NCBI GenBank assembly: GCA_964355015.1
Contig: CAYHCE010000011.1
Span: 19,817 to 83,816 of the forward strand
Length of the DNA stretch: 64,000 bases
Reading direction: 5' to 3'
From: CAYHCE01 sp964355015
Lineage (GTDB): Bacteria > Cyanobacteriota > Cyanobacteriia > PCC-6307 > Cyanobiaceae
Shown: piece after piece, positions 16,634 to 26,700 of the stretch
Layout: each line of letters starts with the position of its first letter
How positions within the stretch are numbered: the stretch's first letter is position 1
Program-made: the position numbers and the translations under genes
Notes under the pieces: generated by a model
The model's input: the letters and a program-made list of their open reading frames with translations, nothing else
Databases searched by the model: none
Told to the model about the DNA's origin: nothing

Positions 16634-17346
16634 GCGTCCGTACCCTCACGATCGACGGCCGGGCCGTGGCCATGGGCGCCGGCGCCAGCGTGCTGGAGGC
16701 GGCGCGGGAGGCGGGGGTCGCCCTTCCCACCCTCTGCCACCTGGAGGGGCTCACCCCCGTGGCAGCCTGCCGCCTCTGCCTGGTGGAGATCGAGGGCAGC
16801 CCCCGGCTGCAGCCCGCCTGCCTGACGGCGGTGGCGGAGGGGATGGTGGTGCGCACGGCCACGCCCCGCCTGCGCGAGCACCGCCGCACCGTGATCGAGC
16901 TGCTGTTCGCTGAGGGCAACCACGTCTGCGCCGTCTGCGTGGCCAACGGCCACTGCGAGCTGCAGGACCGGGCGGTGGAGGTGGGCATGGACCACGTGCG
17001 GCTGCCCTACCGCGATCCCGACCGGCACGTCGACCTCAGCCACCGGCTGTTCGGCCTCGACCACGACCGCTGCATCCTCTGCACCCGCTGCGTTCGCGTC
17101 TGCGACGAGGTGGAGGGCGCCCACGTCTGGGACGTGGGCTGGCGCGGCGAGCACTGCCGGATCCTCGCCGGCCTCGACGAGCCCTGGGGCGCGGTGGACG
17201 CCTGCACCGACTGCGGCAAGTGCGTGCAGGTCTGCCCCACCGGCGCCCTCTTCCACAAGGGCGACACCACCGCCGAGAAGCACGAAGACCCAACGCGGCT
17301 GCAGGCGCTGGTGCGGGCCCGGGCGCGGCGGGAGCCGGCGCCATGA
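16630..17346 (+). CDS. hoxU: Hydrogenase diaphorase subunit HoxU
   Basis: NuoG N-terminal-like electron-transfer subunit (238 aa) connecting the diaphorase to the hydrogenase module. It has a plant-ferredoxin-like [2Fe-2S] domain (CHLEGLTPVAACRLCLVEIE), a His-Cys segment (CAVCVANGHCEL) and two ferredoxin-type [4Fe-4S] sites (CILCTRCVRVC; CTDCGKCVQVCPTGALF). The start ATG at 16630 overlaps the hoxF stop, and the next start, hoxY, overlaps its own stop. Both features support this short frame rather than a longer upstream one. Confidence 0.97.
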   Translation: MSVRTLTIDGRAVAMGAGASVLEAAREAGVALPTLCHLEGLTPVAACRLCLVEIEGSPRLQPACLTAVAEGMVVRTATPRLREHRRTVIELLFAEGNHVCAVCVANGHCELQDRAVEVGMDHVRLPYRDPDRHVDLSHRLFGLDHDRCILCTRCVRVCDEVEGAHVWDVGWRGEHCRILAGLDEPWGAVDACTDCGKCVQVCPTGALFHKGDTTAEKHEDPTRLQALVRARARREPAP

Positions 17347-17891
17347 ACCGCCTCCGCTTCGCCACCGTCTGGCTGGCCGGCTGCTCCGGCTGCCACATGT
17401 CCTTCCTCGACCTCGACGAGTGGCTGTTCGAGCTCGCCCGCCGGGTCGATGTGGTGTATTCGCCGATCGCCTCCGACCTCAAGGAGTATCCCGAGCAGGT
17501 GGACATCTGCCTGGTGGAGGGCGGCGTCGCCAACGCCGATAACCTGGCCCTGATCCACCAGGTGCGCGCCCGTACCCGGCTGCTCGTGTCCTTCGGTGAC
17601 TGCGCCGTGACGGCGAACGTGCCGGGCATGCGCAACCGGCTCGGCAGCGCGGAACCGGTGCTGCAGCGCAGCTACATCGAACTGGCCGACGGCTCCCGCC
17701 AGCTGCCCCACGCGCCCGGCATCGTGCCGGAGCTGCTGGAGAGGGTGCTGCCCCTGCACGCCGTGGTGCCGGTGGATCTCTATCTGCCGGGTTGCCCCCC
17801 CTCGGCGGAACGGATCCGGGACTGCCTCGAACCGCTGCTGCGCGGCGAGCGGCCGCGGATGGAGGGGGCGGAGATGATCCGGTTCGGCTGA
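17343..17891 (+). CDS. hoxY: [NiFe] hydrogenase small subunit HoxY
   Basis: Small subunit of the hydrogenase dimer (182 aa). It carries the proximal [4Fe-4S] cluster next to the NiFe site, with ligands in AGCSGCHMSFLD near the N-terminus, FGDCAV and the C-terminal LPGCPPSAERI. There is no Tat signal, as expected for the cytoplasmic bidirectional enzyme. The ATG at 17343 overlaps the hoxU stop, and its own stop shares one base with the hoxH start (TGATG). Confidence 0.96.
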   Translation: MNRLRFATVWLAGCSGCHMSFLDLDEWLFELARRVDVVYSPIASDLKEYPEQVDICLVEGGVANADNLALIHQVRARTRLLVSFGDCAVTANVPGMRNRLGSAEPVLQRSYIELADGSRQLPHAPGIVPELLERVLPLHAVVPVDLYLPGCPPSAERIRDCLEPLLRGERPRMEGAEMIRFG

Positions 17892-19384
17892 TGGACGCCA
17901 CCCCGCCACTCCCGCCGGACGCCGCAGCGGGCCGCCGGATCCTGATCGAGCCGGTCACCCGGATCGAGGGCCACGCCAAGATCTCGATCCATCTCGACGC
18001 CGCCGGCGCGGTGGAGACGGCCCGCTTCCACGTGGTGGAGTTCCGCGGCTTCGAGCGGTTCTGCGAAGGGCGGCCGTTCACCGAGATGGCGGCGATCACG
18101 GCGCGGATCTGCGGCATCTGTCCGGTCAGCCACCTGCTGGCCTCCGCCAAGACCGGCGACAAGATCCTGGCGGCGACGATCCCGCCGACGGCCGAGAAGC
18201 TGCGGCGGCTGATGAACCTGGCCCAGATCATCCAGTCGCACGCCCTCTCCTTCTTTCACCTCAGCAGCCCTGATTTCCTGCTGGGCTGGGACAGCGACCC
18301 CGCCCGCCGCAACGTCTTCGGGCTGATCGCCGCCGACCCCGAGCTGGCCCGCGGCGGCATCCGCCTGCGCCAGTTCGGCCAGGCGGTGATCGAGCGCCTG
18401 GGGGGGCGGAAGATCCACGCGGCCTGGGCCGTGCCCGGCGGCGTGCGCACCCCCCTGGCGGCGGCCGATCGCGACGGGATCCGGCAGGGGCTGGGTGAGG
18501 CCTTCGCCACCACCACCCATGCCCTGGCGCTGTTCAAGGGGCTGCTCGACGGACCGTTGGCGCAGGAGGCCACCGTGTTCGGCGCCTTTCCCTCCCTGTT
18601 CATGGCGCTGGTGGCCGCCGACGGCCGCTGGGAGCACTACGGCGGCGGGCTGCGGATCATCGACGCCGACGGCACGCTGGTAGCCGATGGCCTGCGCGAA
18701 GACGACTACGCCAGCTTCCTGGCGGAGGTGGTGGAGCCCTGGAGCTACCTCAAGTTCCCCTACTACCGGCCCCTGGGGCCAGAGGCGGGCAGCTACCGGG
18801 TGGGGCCGCTGGCCCGCCTGAACGTCTGCGAACGGATCGGCAGCGAGCGCGCCGACCGGGAACTCAGCGAGCTGCGCCAGCGCGGCGGCCGGGTGGTGAC
18901 CAGCTCCTTCCTGTATCACCTGGCGCGCCTGATCGAGATCCTGGCGGCGCTGGAGGCGATCGAGGCCCTGCTCGACGACCCCGGGCTCTGCGACCTCCAT
19001 GTGCGCGCCCACGCGGGCGTCAACGCGCGGGAGGCGGTGGGAGTGAGCGAGGCGCCGCGGGGAACCCTGTTCCATCACTACCGGGTGGACGCCAATGGCC
19101 TGATCGAGGCGGTGAACCTGCTGATCGCCACGGGCCAGAACAACCGGGCCATGAACCGCACCATCACCCAGATCGCCCGCCATCACATCCAGGCCGGGCC
19201 GGCCGGCGCCGGTGGGAGCGCGGTGCCGGAGATCGCCGAAGGGCTGCTCAACCGGGTGGAGGCGGGCATCCGCTGCTTCGATCCCTGCCTCTCCTGCTCC
19301 ACCCATGCCGCCGGCCAGATGCCCCTGCACGTGGCGCTGATCGGCCCCGACGGGGTGGTGCTGCGCGAACGGTGGCGCGAGTGA
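17891..19384 (+). CDS. hoxH: [NiFe] hydrogenase large subunit HoxH
   Basis: Catalytic subunit (497 aa) of the NAD(P)-reducing bidirectional hydrogenase. The NiFe ligands are C74 and C77 in RICGICPVSH, and C466 and C469 in DPCLSCSTH. A 25-residue tail follows H472 and should be removed by HoxW once the metal is inserted, so the protein is encoded as a precursor. The N-terminus contains EPVTRIEGHAKI, the family signature. The start is coupled to hoxY by a one-base overlap. Confidence 0.97.
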   Translation: MDATPPLPPDAAAGRRILIEPVTRIEGHAKISIHLDAAGAVETARFHVVEFRGFERFCEGRPFTEMAAITARICGICPVSHLLASAKTGDKILAATIPPTAEKLRRLMNLAQIIQSHALSFFHLSSPDFLLGWDSDPARRNVFGLIAADPELARGGIRLRQFGQAVIERLGGRKIHAAWAVPGGVRTPLAAADRDGIRQGLGEAFATTTHALALFKGLLDGPLAQEATVFGAFPSLFMALVAADGRWEHYGGGLRIIDADGTLVADGLREDDYASFLAEVVEPWSYLKFPYYRPLGPEAGSYRVGPLARLNVCERIGSERADRELSELRQRGGRVVTSSFLYHLARLIEILAALEAIEALLDDPGLCDLHVRAHAGVNAREAVGVSEAPRGTLFHHYRVDANGLIEAVNLLIATGQNNRAMNRTITQIARHHIQAGPAGAGGSAVPEIAEGLLNRVEAGIRCFDPCLSCSTHAAGQMPLHVALIGPDGVVLRERWRE

Positions 19385-19926
19385 CGGTGGCAAGAGCAAG
19401 CGTGGCAAGAGCAAGCGTGGCGGACCCCGGCCAGGGCCAGGACCTGCTGATCGCCTGCGGCAACAGCCTGCGCCGCGACGACGGCGTCGGCTGGCGCCTC
19501 GCCGAGCAGGTGGAGGCCTGGGGGCGCCCCGATCTGGAGGTGATCGCGGTGCAGCAGCTCGCGCCGGAGCTGGCCACCCGGATCACGGCCGCCAGGCGGG
19601 TGCTGTTCGTCGACGCCTGCGTGCCCGGCCGGCCGGGAGCCGGGGCCGGGCCGAAGCTGGAGGCGCTGCCGGCCGGCGGCAGCGAGACCCACTGCCGCGC
19701 CCCCGCCCTCAGCCACGGAAGCTCCCCGCTGGCGCTGCTGGAGCTGGCCGAACGGCTCTACGGGCACCGCCCGCCCGCCTGGCAACTGCTGCTCGAGGCC
19801 CGCAGCCTCGGCTACGGCACCGGCCTCTCCCCCGCGGTGGCCGCCTGCCTGCCGGAGGCCCTCGCGGCCATCCAGCGGCTGTTTCCGGCTTCACCTGCCC
19901 GTGCACAGCCGCCATGCACGAACTGA
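19381..19926 (+). CDS. hoxW: HoxH-specific maturation endopeptidase HoxW
   Basis: HybD-type hydrogenase maturation protease (181 aa from the GTG at 19381) that cleaves the HoxH C-terminal tail. Motifs: ACGNSLRRDDGVGWRLAEQV with the nickel-sensing Asp, VLFVDACVPG, and LSHGSSPLALLELAERLYG. The exact start is uncertain. In-frame GTGs occur at 19381, 19387, 19402 and 19417 because the 5' end contains a 15-base direct duplication. I chose 19381 because it overlaps the hoxH stop as GTGA. The 3' end overlaps hypA by 13 bases. Confidence 0.92.
   Translation: MTVARASVARASVADPGQGQDLLIACGNSLRRDDGVGWRLAEQVEAWGRPDLEVIAVQQLAPELATRITAARRVLFVDACVPGRPGAGAGPKLEALPAGGSETHCRAPALSHGSSPLALLELAERLYGHRPPAWQLLLEARSLGYGTGLSPAVAACLPEALAAIQRLFPASPARAQPPCTN
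19387..19416 (+). repeat. 15-base tandem duplication at the hoxW 5' end
   Basis: GTGGCAAGAGCAAGC occurs twice in immediate succession, followed by GTGGCGGACC. It encodes the VARAS-VARAS start of HoxW and duplicates a potential GTG start codon each time. Confidence 0.85.
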
Positions 19927-20255
19927 GCCTGATGGAGCAGGTGCGCGCCATCGCCCTGGAGCAGGCAGCCGCCAGCGGGGCCGGCCGGATTCACCGGATC
20001 TGCCTGCGGATCGACAGTCTTTCGGGTGTCGATCCCGAGGCCCTCGCCTTCGCCTTCGACGTGGTGATGGCGGACGGGCCGGCCGAGGGCGCCCGGCTGG
20101 ATCTGGAGGTGGTCGCAACCCGCTGCCTCTGTCCAGACTGTGAGCAGGCCTTCGAGCCCGACGACGTGATCCACGCCTGCCCACGCTGTGGCACCCTCTC
20201 CAGCCGGATCCTGCAGGGGCGGGAACTGGAGCTCACCGCCCTGGAGGTGTCCTGA
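19914..20255 (+). CDS. hypA: Hydrogenase nickel-incorporation protein HypA
   Basis: Nickel chaperone (113 aa) that works with HypB to insert nickel into the hydrogenase large subunit. The N-terminal MHELSLMEQV carries the conserved nickel-binding His2 and Glu3. The zinc site is two CxxC pairs, C73-x2-C76 (CPDC) and C89-x2-C92 (CPRC). It lies between hoxW (13-base overlap) and hypB (3-base gap), consistent with a shared transcript. Confidence 0.97.
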   Translation: MHELSLMEQVRAIALEQAAASGAGRIHRICLRIDSLSGVDPEALAFAFDVVMADGPAEGARLDLEVVATRCLCPDCEQAFEPDDVIHACPRCGTLSSRILQGRELELTALEVS

Positions 20256-20258
20256 GCC

Positions 20259-21005
20259 ATGTGCACCGACTGCGCCTGCGGCCAGCCAGCCCGAGCCGAG
20301 CCGACCACCGCCGTTGCCGAGCCGGCCGCCGGGGCCAGGCGCACCCTGCATCTCCAGAGGGGCCTGCTGGCCAAGAACGATCTCCAGGCACGGCGCAACC
20401 GTGCCCTCTTCGCCGCCCACGGCCTGGCGGCGATCAACCTGCTCTCGGCGCCGGGATCGGGCAAGACGGCCCTGCTGGAACGGATCGCCCGTCAGTGGCC
20501 CCACGGACCGGTGGGCGTGATCGTGGGCGATCTGGCCACCGACAACGACGCCCGCCGGCTGCGGGCCGCCGGCGCCCGCGCCGTGCAGATCAGCACCGGC
20601 CAGGCCTGTCATCTGGAGGCGGACTGGGTGGCGCGGGCCTTCGGCGAACTCGACCACCACGGGCTGGCCCTGCTGGTGATCGAGAACATCGGCAACCTGG
20701 TCTGCCCCAGCGCCTATGACCTGGGCGAGAGCCTGCGGCTGGCGGTGCTCTCGGTGACGGAGGGCGAGGACAAACCGCTCAAGTATCCGGCCCTGTTCCA
20801 GTCGGCCGACGCCATCCTGCTCAACAAGATCGACCTGGCCGCCGCCGTCGGCTTCGATCGCCCCCTGGCCCTCGACAACCTGCAGCGGGTGGCGCCCCAG
20901 GCGGTGGTCTTCGAGGTCTCGGCCCGCAGCGGCGAGGGGCTGGAGGCGCTGATGGCCTGGCTGGCCCGGTCCCTGAGCGCCGCCGCCCAGCCGGCCCCGG
21001 CCTGA
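20259..21005 (+). CDS. hypB: Hydrogenase nickel-incorporation GTPase HypB
   Basis: SIMIBI-class GTPase (248 aa) for nickel delivery. The P-loop is SAPGSGKT ending at residue 70. Other motifs are GDLATDNDARRL and STGQACHLEADW, and NKIDL gives guanine specificity. The N-terminus has MCTDCAC, a high-affinity nickel-type cysteine motif, but no His-rich stretch for nickel storage. Its stop overlaps the hypF start by one base. Confidence 0.96.
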   Translation: MCTDCACGQPARAEPTTAVAEPAAGARRTLHLQRGLLAKNDLQARRNRALFAAHGLAAINLLSAPGSGKTALLERIARQWPHGPVGVIVGDLATDNDARRLRAAGARAVQISTGQACHLEADWVARAFGELDHHGLALLVIENIGNLVCPSAYDLGESLRLAVLSVTEGEDKPLKYPALFQSADAILLNKIDLAAAVGFDRPLALDNLQRVAPQAVVFEVSARSGEGLEALMAWLARSLSAAAQPAPA

Positions 21006-23413
21006 TGCCGCGCCGCCTGCGGCTCAGGGTCGAGGGGCTGGTGCAGGGGGTGGGGTTCCGGCCGGCCGTGCACCGCCTCGCCGGCGAGCTGGAGCTGGCG
21101 GGCTGGGTCCGCAACACGGGCGCCGGCGTACTGATCGAGCTGCAGGGCGATCCGGGCCGGCTGGGGGCCTTCCTGCAGCGGCTGCGCCGCCAGCCCCCTC
21201 CCCACAGCCGCCTCGATCGCTTCGAGAGTGAGTGGCTGGAGGCCGAATCCGGCGCCTGTGGCTTCACGATCCAGCCCGCCGCGGCGGCCGGGCCCCTGGC
21301 GGCAGGGGCGGCTCCCACCGCCCTTATCCTGCCTGACCTGGCCCCGTGCCCGGCCTGCCTGGCCGAGATCCGCGACCCTGCCGGCCGCCGCCACGGCTAC
21401 GCCTTCACCAGCTGCGTCCACTGCGGCCCCCGCTACAGCGTCCTGCGGGCCCTGCCGTTCGAGCGGGAGCACACGGCACTGGCGCCGTTTCCGCTCTGCC
21501 CCACCTGCCGCACCGAATACGGCAACCCCAGCGACCGCCGCTTCCATGCTCAGACGATCGCCTGTCCGGCCTGCGGCCCCCGGCTGAGCTGGTGGGACGC
21601 AGCGGGGCGGGTGGTCCCTGCCGATGCCATCCAGGCCGCCGCCGCCGCCCTGAAGGCGGGCCGGATCGTGGCGCTCAAGGGCCTCGGGGGGTTCCAGCTG
21701 CTGGTGCGGGCGGGCTCGGCCGCCGCCGTGGGCGAGCTGCGGCGCCGCAAGGGACGGCCCGAGAAGCCCCTGGCCGTGATGGCGCCGGATCTGGCCTGGG
21801 TGCAGCGGCACTGCCGCCTGTCGCCCATGGAGGAGGAGCTGCTGGCGGGGCCCGCCGCCCCGATCGTGCTGCTGCGGCGCCGCACACCGGTCGAGGGCCG
21901 CCACCCGGCCGGGCCGAACCCCTCCGCCATCGCCGCCGAGGTCGCCCCCGCCAACCCCTGGCTGGGGGTGATGCTGCCCTCCACGCCCCTGCACGCCCTG
22001 CTGCTCGACGCCCTGGCCGAACCGCTGGTGGCCACCAGCGGCAACCGCTCGGGCGAACCGCTCTGCCGCGACGAACGGGAGGCCCTGGCCCGGCTCGGCG
22101 GGATCGCCGACGGCTTTCTGGTGCACGACCGCGCCATCGTCAACCCCGTCGACGACTCCGTCGCCCAGGTGGTCTGCGGCGAGCCGATGCTGCTGCGCCA
22201 CGCCCGTGGTTTTGCCCCCACCGCCGTGGACCTCACGGGCCTGCTGCCCGGGCCGGAGCCGCCGGAGGGTCTGGTGGCGATGGGGGGGCAGCTCAAGAGC
22301 GCCTTCGCGCTCGGCAGCGGCCGGCGGGCCCTGCTAGGCCCCCACCTGGGCGATCTCGACACGGAGGCGGGCGAGCACCACTTCCGCAGCAGCCTCGCCG
22401 CCTGGCTGAAGCGCCAGGGCCTGGCTCCTCGGCGCATCGCCGTCGACCAGCATCCCGGCTACCGCTCCCACCGGATCGGGCTCGAACTGGCGGCCGCCGC
22501 GGGCGCCGCGCCGCCGCTGGGGGTGCAGCACCACCACGCCCACCTGCTCGCCTGCCTGGCCGAGCACGGGTTGGCAGCGCCCCAGGTGGGGGTGGCCTGG
22601 GATGGGGCCGGCCTGGGCAGCGACGGCAGCCTCTGGGGCGGCGAGTGCCTGCGGCTGGAGGGCTCCGGCTTCACCCGCCTGGCCCGGCTGCGGCCCTTCC
22701 CGCTGCCGGGGGCGGAGCGGGCGCTGCTGGAGCCGTGCCGTGCCGCCCTGGGGCTGCTGTTCACCGCCTTCGGCGCTGCGGGCCTGGCCCTGGAGGATCC
22801 AGCGGATCTGCTGCCGCCCCAGGCGGCCTTCAGCGCCGCTGAGCGGCTGGTGCTCTGCCGGATGCTGGAGCGGGACGTGCAGGCGCCGCTCTGCTCCAGC
22901 GTGGGGCGGCTGTTCGACGCGGTGGCCTCCCTGCTCGGTCTCTGCCAGCGCTGCAGCTTCGAGGCTCAGGCGGCCCTGCGTCTGGAGGCCGCGGCCTGGA
23001 GCGCCCTGGAGGAGGCCGTCGGGCGGCCCGAAGGCGCCGACCCGCTGCCGGCCTGCGGGCGCTACGTCCTGGCGCTGCGCCCGGCTCCGGCCGGGGAGCC
23101 CTGGCAGCTGGACTGGCAACCGCTGCTGAGCGCCCTGCTGGAGGATCGGGCCCGGGGCCTGCCCGTCGGCCCGATCGCCCTCGGCTTCCACCGCGCCCTG
23201 GCCGGCAGCCTGGTGGCCCTGGCCGGCTGGCTGGGGCTGGAGCGGCTGCTGCTGGGCGGCGGCTGCTTCCAGAACCGGCTGCTGCTGCAGCTGGCGGTGG
23301 AGGGGCTGCGCGCGGCCGGCATCGAACCGGTCTGGCCGCAGCGGATCCCCTGCAACGACGGCGGGCTGGCCCTGGGTCAGCTGCTGGCGGCCAGCGGGTG
23401 GAACCCGGGCTAG
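21005..23413 (+). CDS. hypF: Carbamoyltransferase HypF
   Basis: Makes the thiocarbamoyl group on HypE from carbamoyl phosphate, the precursor of the CN ligands at the NiFe site (802 aa). Domain order: acylphosphatase (GLVQGVGFRPAVHRLA, residues ~10-90), two zinc fingers with CPACL, CVHCGPRYS, CPTCRTEYGNPSDRRFHAQ and CPACGP (~115-195), a YrdC-like domain (~200-390), and a Kae1-like C-terminal domain with the QHHHAHLLACLAEHG metal motif. It is slightly longer than the common ~750 residues. It is coupled to hypB, and hypC follows after about 50 bases. Confidence 0.96.
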   Translation: MPRRLRLRVEGLVQGVGFRPAVHRLAGELELAGWVRNTGAGVLIELQGDPGRLGAFLQRLRRQPPPHSRLDRFESEWLEAESGACGFTIQPAAAAGPLAAGAAPTALILPDLAPCPACLAEIRDPAGRRHGYAFTSCVHCGPRYSVLRALPFEREHTALAPFPLCPTCRTEYGNPSDRRFHAQTIACPACGPRLSWWDAAGRVVPADAIQAAAAALKAGRIVALKGLGGFQLLVRAGSAAAVGELRRRKGRPEKPLAVMAPDLAWVQRHCRLSPMEEELLAGPAAPIVLLRRRTPVEGRHPAGPNPSAIAAEVAPANPWLGVMLPSTPLHALLLDALAEPLVATSGNRSGEPLCRDEREALARLGGIADGFLVHDRAIVNPVDDSVAQVVCGEPMLLRHARGFAPTAVDLTGLLPGPEPPEGLVAMGGQLKSAFALGSGRRALLGPHLGDLDTEAGEHHFRSSLAAWLKRQGLAPRRIAVDQHPGYRSHRIGLELAAAAGAAPPLGVQHHHAHLLACLAEHGLAAPQVGVAWDGAGLGSDGSLWGGECLRLEGSGFTRLARLRPFPLPGAERALLEPCRAALGLLFTAFGAAGLALEDPADLLPPQAAFSAAERLVLCRMLERDVQAPLCSSVGRLFDAVASLLGLCQRCSFEAQAALRLEAAAWSALEEAVGRPEGADPLPACGRYVLALRPAPAGEPWQLDWQPLLSALLEDRARGLPVGPIALGFHRALAGSLVALAGWLGLERLLLGGGCFQNRLLLQLAVEGLRAAGIEPVWPQRIPCNDGGLALGQLLAASGWNPG

Positions 23414-23464
23414 AAACGGAGCAGCCCCCGTGCCGGGGTGCACCGTCCAGGGGGGAGGCTCCCG

Positions 23465-23704
23465 ATGTGTCTGGCCCTGCCGGGTGAACTGATCCGCATC
23501 GAGGACCGCCGTCCGCCGGACCTCGCCCCGCAAGCCCCTGGCGCTGATCCGAGCGAGGACGCGGCCCTGTGGCGGGTCGGCCTGGTGGAGTTCTCCGGCG
23601 TGCGGCGGGAGGTGAGCCTGGCCTGCGTGCCGGAGGCCCGGGTCGGCGACCGGCTGCTGGTGCACGTGGGCTTCGCCCTGGGCATTGTCCAGAGCGAGCC
23701 ATGA
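23465..23704 (+). CDS. hypC: Hydrogenase assembly chaperone HypC
   Basis: Small chaperone (79 aa) that with HypD carries the Fe(CN)2CO unit and holds the HoxH precursor. The start at 23465 is fixed by the required Met-Cys N-terminus (MCLALPGELIRIED); an upstream in-frame ATG at 23438 would bury Cys2. The VGDRLLVHVGFALG segment is typical. There is an insertion of roughly 15 residues (DLAPQAPGADPSED) in the first half. The stop overlaps the nifJ start (ATGA). Confidence 0.94.
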   Translation: MCLALPGELIRIEDRRPPDLAPQAPGADPSEDAALWRVGLVEFSGVRREVSLACVPEARVGDRLLVHVGFALGIVQSEP

Positions 23705-26700
23705 GCAGCGCCACCCTGGACGGCAACGAGGCGGTGGCCCGCGTCGCCTACCGGCTCAACGAGGTGATGGCGATCTACCCGATCACGCCGGCCACGCCGA
23801 TGGGCGAATGGGCCGACGCCTGGGCCGCCGAGGGCCGGCCGAACCTCTGGGGCACGGTGCCTGCCGTGGTGGAGATGCAGAGCGAAGGGGGCGCGGCCGG
23901 GGTGCTGCACGGCGCCCTCCAGGCCGGGGCGCTCACCACCACCTTCACGGCGTCGCAGGGGCTGCTGCTGATGCTGCCCAATCTCTACAGGATCGCCGGC
24001 GAGCTCACCGCCACGGTGCTGCACGTGGCCTCGCGGGCCCTCGCCGGCCAGGCGCTCTCGATCTTCGGTGACCACGGCGACGTGATGGCCGTGCGGGGCA
24101 CGGGCTGCGCCCTGCTGTGCTCCGCCTCGGTGCAGGAGGCGGGCGACTTCGCCGCCATCGCCACCCTTGCCACGCTGCGCTCACGCCTGCCCTTCCTCCA
24201 TTTCTTCGACGGCTTCCGCACCTCCCACGAGATCCAGAAGGTGGAGCTGATCGACGACGCCCAGCTGCGCGCCCTGATCCCCGCGGAGCTGATCGCCGCC
24301 CACCGGGCCCGGGGACTGAGCCCCGACCATCCGGTGATCCGCGGCACCAGCCAGAATCCGGACGTGGCCTTCCAGGCCCGCGAAGCCGCCAACCCCTTCC
24401 ACGACGCCGCGCCGGAGCTGGTGCAGCAGGCGATGGACGCCTTCGCGGTGCTCAGCGGCCGCGCCTACCGGCTGTTCGAGTACCACGGCGACCCGGCCGC
24501 CGAGCGCGTGGTGGTGCTGATGGGCTCGGGCTGCGAGACGGCCCACGAAACCGTCGACGCGCTCATCGCCGCCGGCGAACGGGTGGGGGTGCTGAAGGTG
24601 CGGCTGTTCCGCCCGTTCAGCAGCGAACGCCTGCTGGCGGCACTGCCTGCCACGGTGCAGGCGGTCGCGGTGCTGGATCGCTGCAAGGAACCCGGCAGCG
24701 CCGGCGAGCCCCTCTACCTCGACGTCAGCAACGCTCTGCGGGACGGCTGGGCGGCGCGCACGGCCGCGGCTCCCGGCACCCCTCTGCCGCGGCTGCTCGG
24801 CGGGCGCTACGGGCTGGCCTCGAAGGAGTTCACCCCCGCGATGGTGCAGGCGGTGTTCGCGGCGCTGGAGCGGCCCGGCGTTCCCAACCCCTTCAGCGTC
24901 GGCATCGACGACGACGTCACCCACCGCTCCCTGCCGGTGGACGAGGCCTTCGGCACCGAGACGGAGCGGGAGTTCCGGGCCATCCTCTACGGCCTCGGCT
25001 CCGACGGCACGGTGGGAGCCAACAAGAACGCCATCAAGATCATCGGCGAGGGCACCGATCTCCACGCCCAGGGTTACTTCGTCTACGACTCGAAGAAGTC
25101 AGGCTCCGTCACCGTGTCGCATCTGCGCTTCGGGCCGGCGCCGATCCGCTCCACCTACCTGGTGCGGCGGGCCCACCTGGTGGCCTGCCACCAGTGGGAC
25201 TTCCTCGGCCGCTTCGATCTGCTCGCCGAGGCCCTGCCCGGCGGCACCCTGCTGCTCAACAGCCCCTGGGAAGCGGCGCAGCTGTGGCAGCGGCTGCCAC
25301 GGGGCGTGCAGCAGGGGATCGTGGCCCGCGGGCTGAAGCTGATGGCGATCGACGCCTCGGCGATCGCCCGTGAGTTCGGGCTCGGCGGGCGCATCAACAC
25401 CGTGATGCAGACCTGCTTCTTCGCCCTGGCCGACGTGATGCCGCTGGAGCAGGCGCTCGAGGCGATCCGGGGTGCCATCCGCCACAGCTACGGCGGCAAG
25501 GGGGAACGGGTCGTGCGCGGCAACCTGGAGGCGGTGGATGCCGCCCTGGCGCGGCTGCAGCCGGTGCCGATCGGAGCGATCGGCGCGGCCGAGCCGCAGC
25601 CCGGCGCGTCCGATCCCCTCGCCGCGGCCCCGGCCTTCGTGCGCCAGGTGATCGCCCCCCAGCTGGCGCGCTGCGGCGACCGGCTGCCGGTGAGCGCCCT
25701 GCCCGTGGACGGCACCTTCCCCAGCGGCACCGCCCGCTGGGAGAAGCGCAACATCGCCGCCGCCATCCCGGTCTGGGACCCGGACGTCTGTGTGCAGTGC
25801 GGCAAGTGCGTCATGGTCTGCCCCCATGCCGTGATCCGCGCCAAGGTGATCGAGCCCTCAGCCCTTGAGGGTGCCCCGGCCGGCTTCGCCAGTGCCCCGG
25901 CGCGGGATCACCACTGGGCCGGCCAGAGCTTCACCCTGCAGGTGGCTGCCGAAGACTGCACCGGTTGCGCCCTCTGCGTCGAGGTCTGCCCCGCCCGCGA
26001 CCGTGCCGCGCCGCGGCGCAAGGCGATCGAGATGGCGCCGCAGCGGCCGCTGCGGCAGGCGCAACGGGCCCACTGGGAGTTCTTCCTCGGCCTGCCCCAC
26101 CCCGACCGACTCGAGCTGAATCCCCTCCACATCAATCAGCAGCAGTTGCAGGAGCCACTGTTCGAGTTCTCCGGCGCCTGCGCCGGCTGCGGCGAAACTC
26201 CCTACATCAAGCTCGCCACCCAGCTGTTCGGCGACCGGATGGTGGTGGCCAACGCCACCGGCTGCTCCTCGATCTACGGCGGCAACCTGCCCACCACACC
26301 CTGGAGCACCGACGGCCGGGGCCGCGGTCCGGCCTGGAGCAACTCGCTGTTCGAGGACAACGCCGAGTTCGGCCTCGGCTTCCGCCTCGCCTTCGACCAG
26401 CGCCGTGCCATGGCCCAGAGGCTGCTGCGGGAGCTGGCCGGCTGGATCCCGGCGGCCCTCGCCGAGGCCCTGCTCGACGCTGAGCAGGGCGACGAAGCGG
26501 GCATCCACGAGCAACGGCAGCGGGTGGTGGAGCTGCGGCGTCTGCTGCAGAGCCGGCTGGCAGCGATCGCCACCGGCCCGGAGCAGGCCGCCCGGGCCGC
26601 GGCCGCACGCACGCTGCTGGAGCTGGCGGACGATCTGGTCAGGCGCAGCGTCTGGATGATCGGCGGTGACGGCTGGGCCTACGACATCGGCTCCGGCGGC

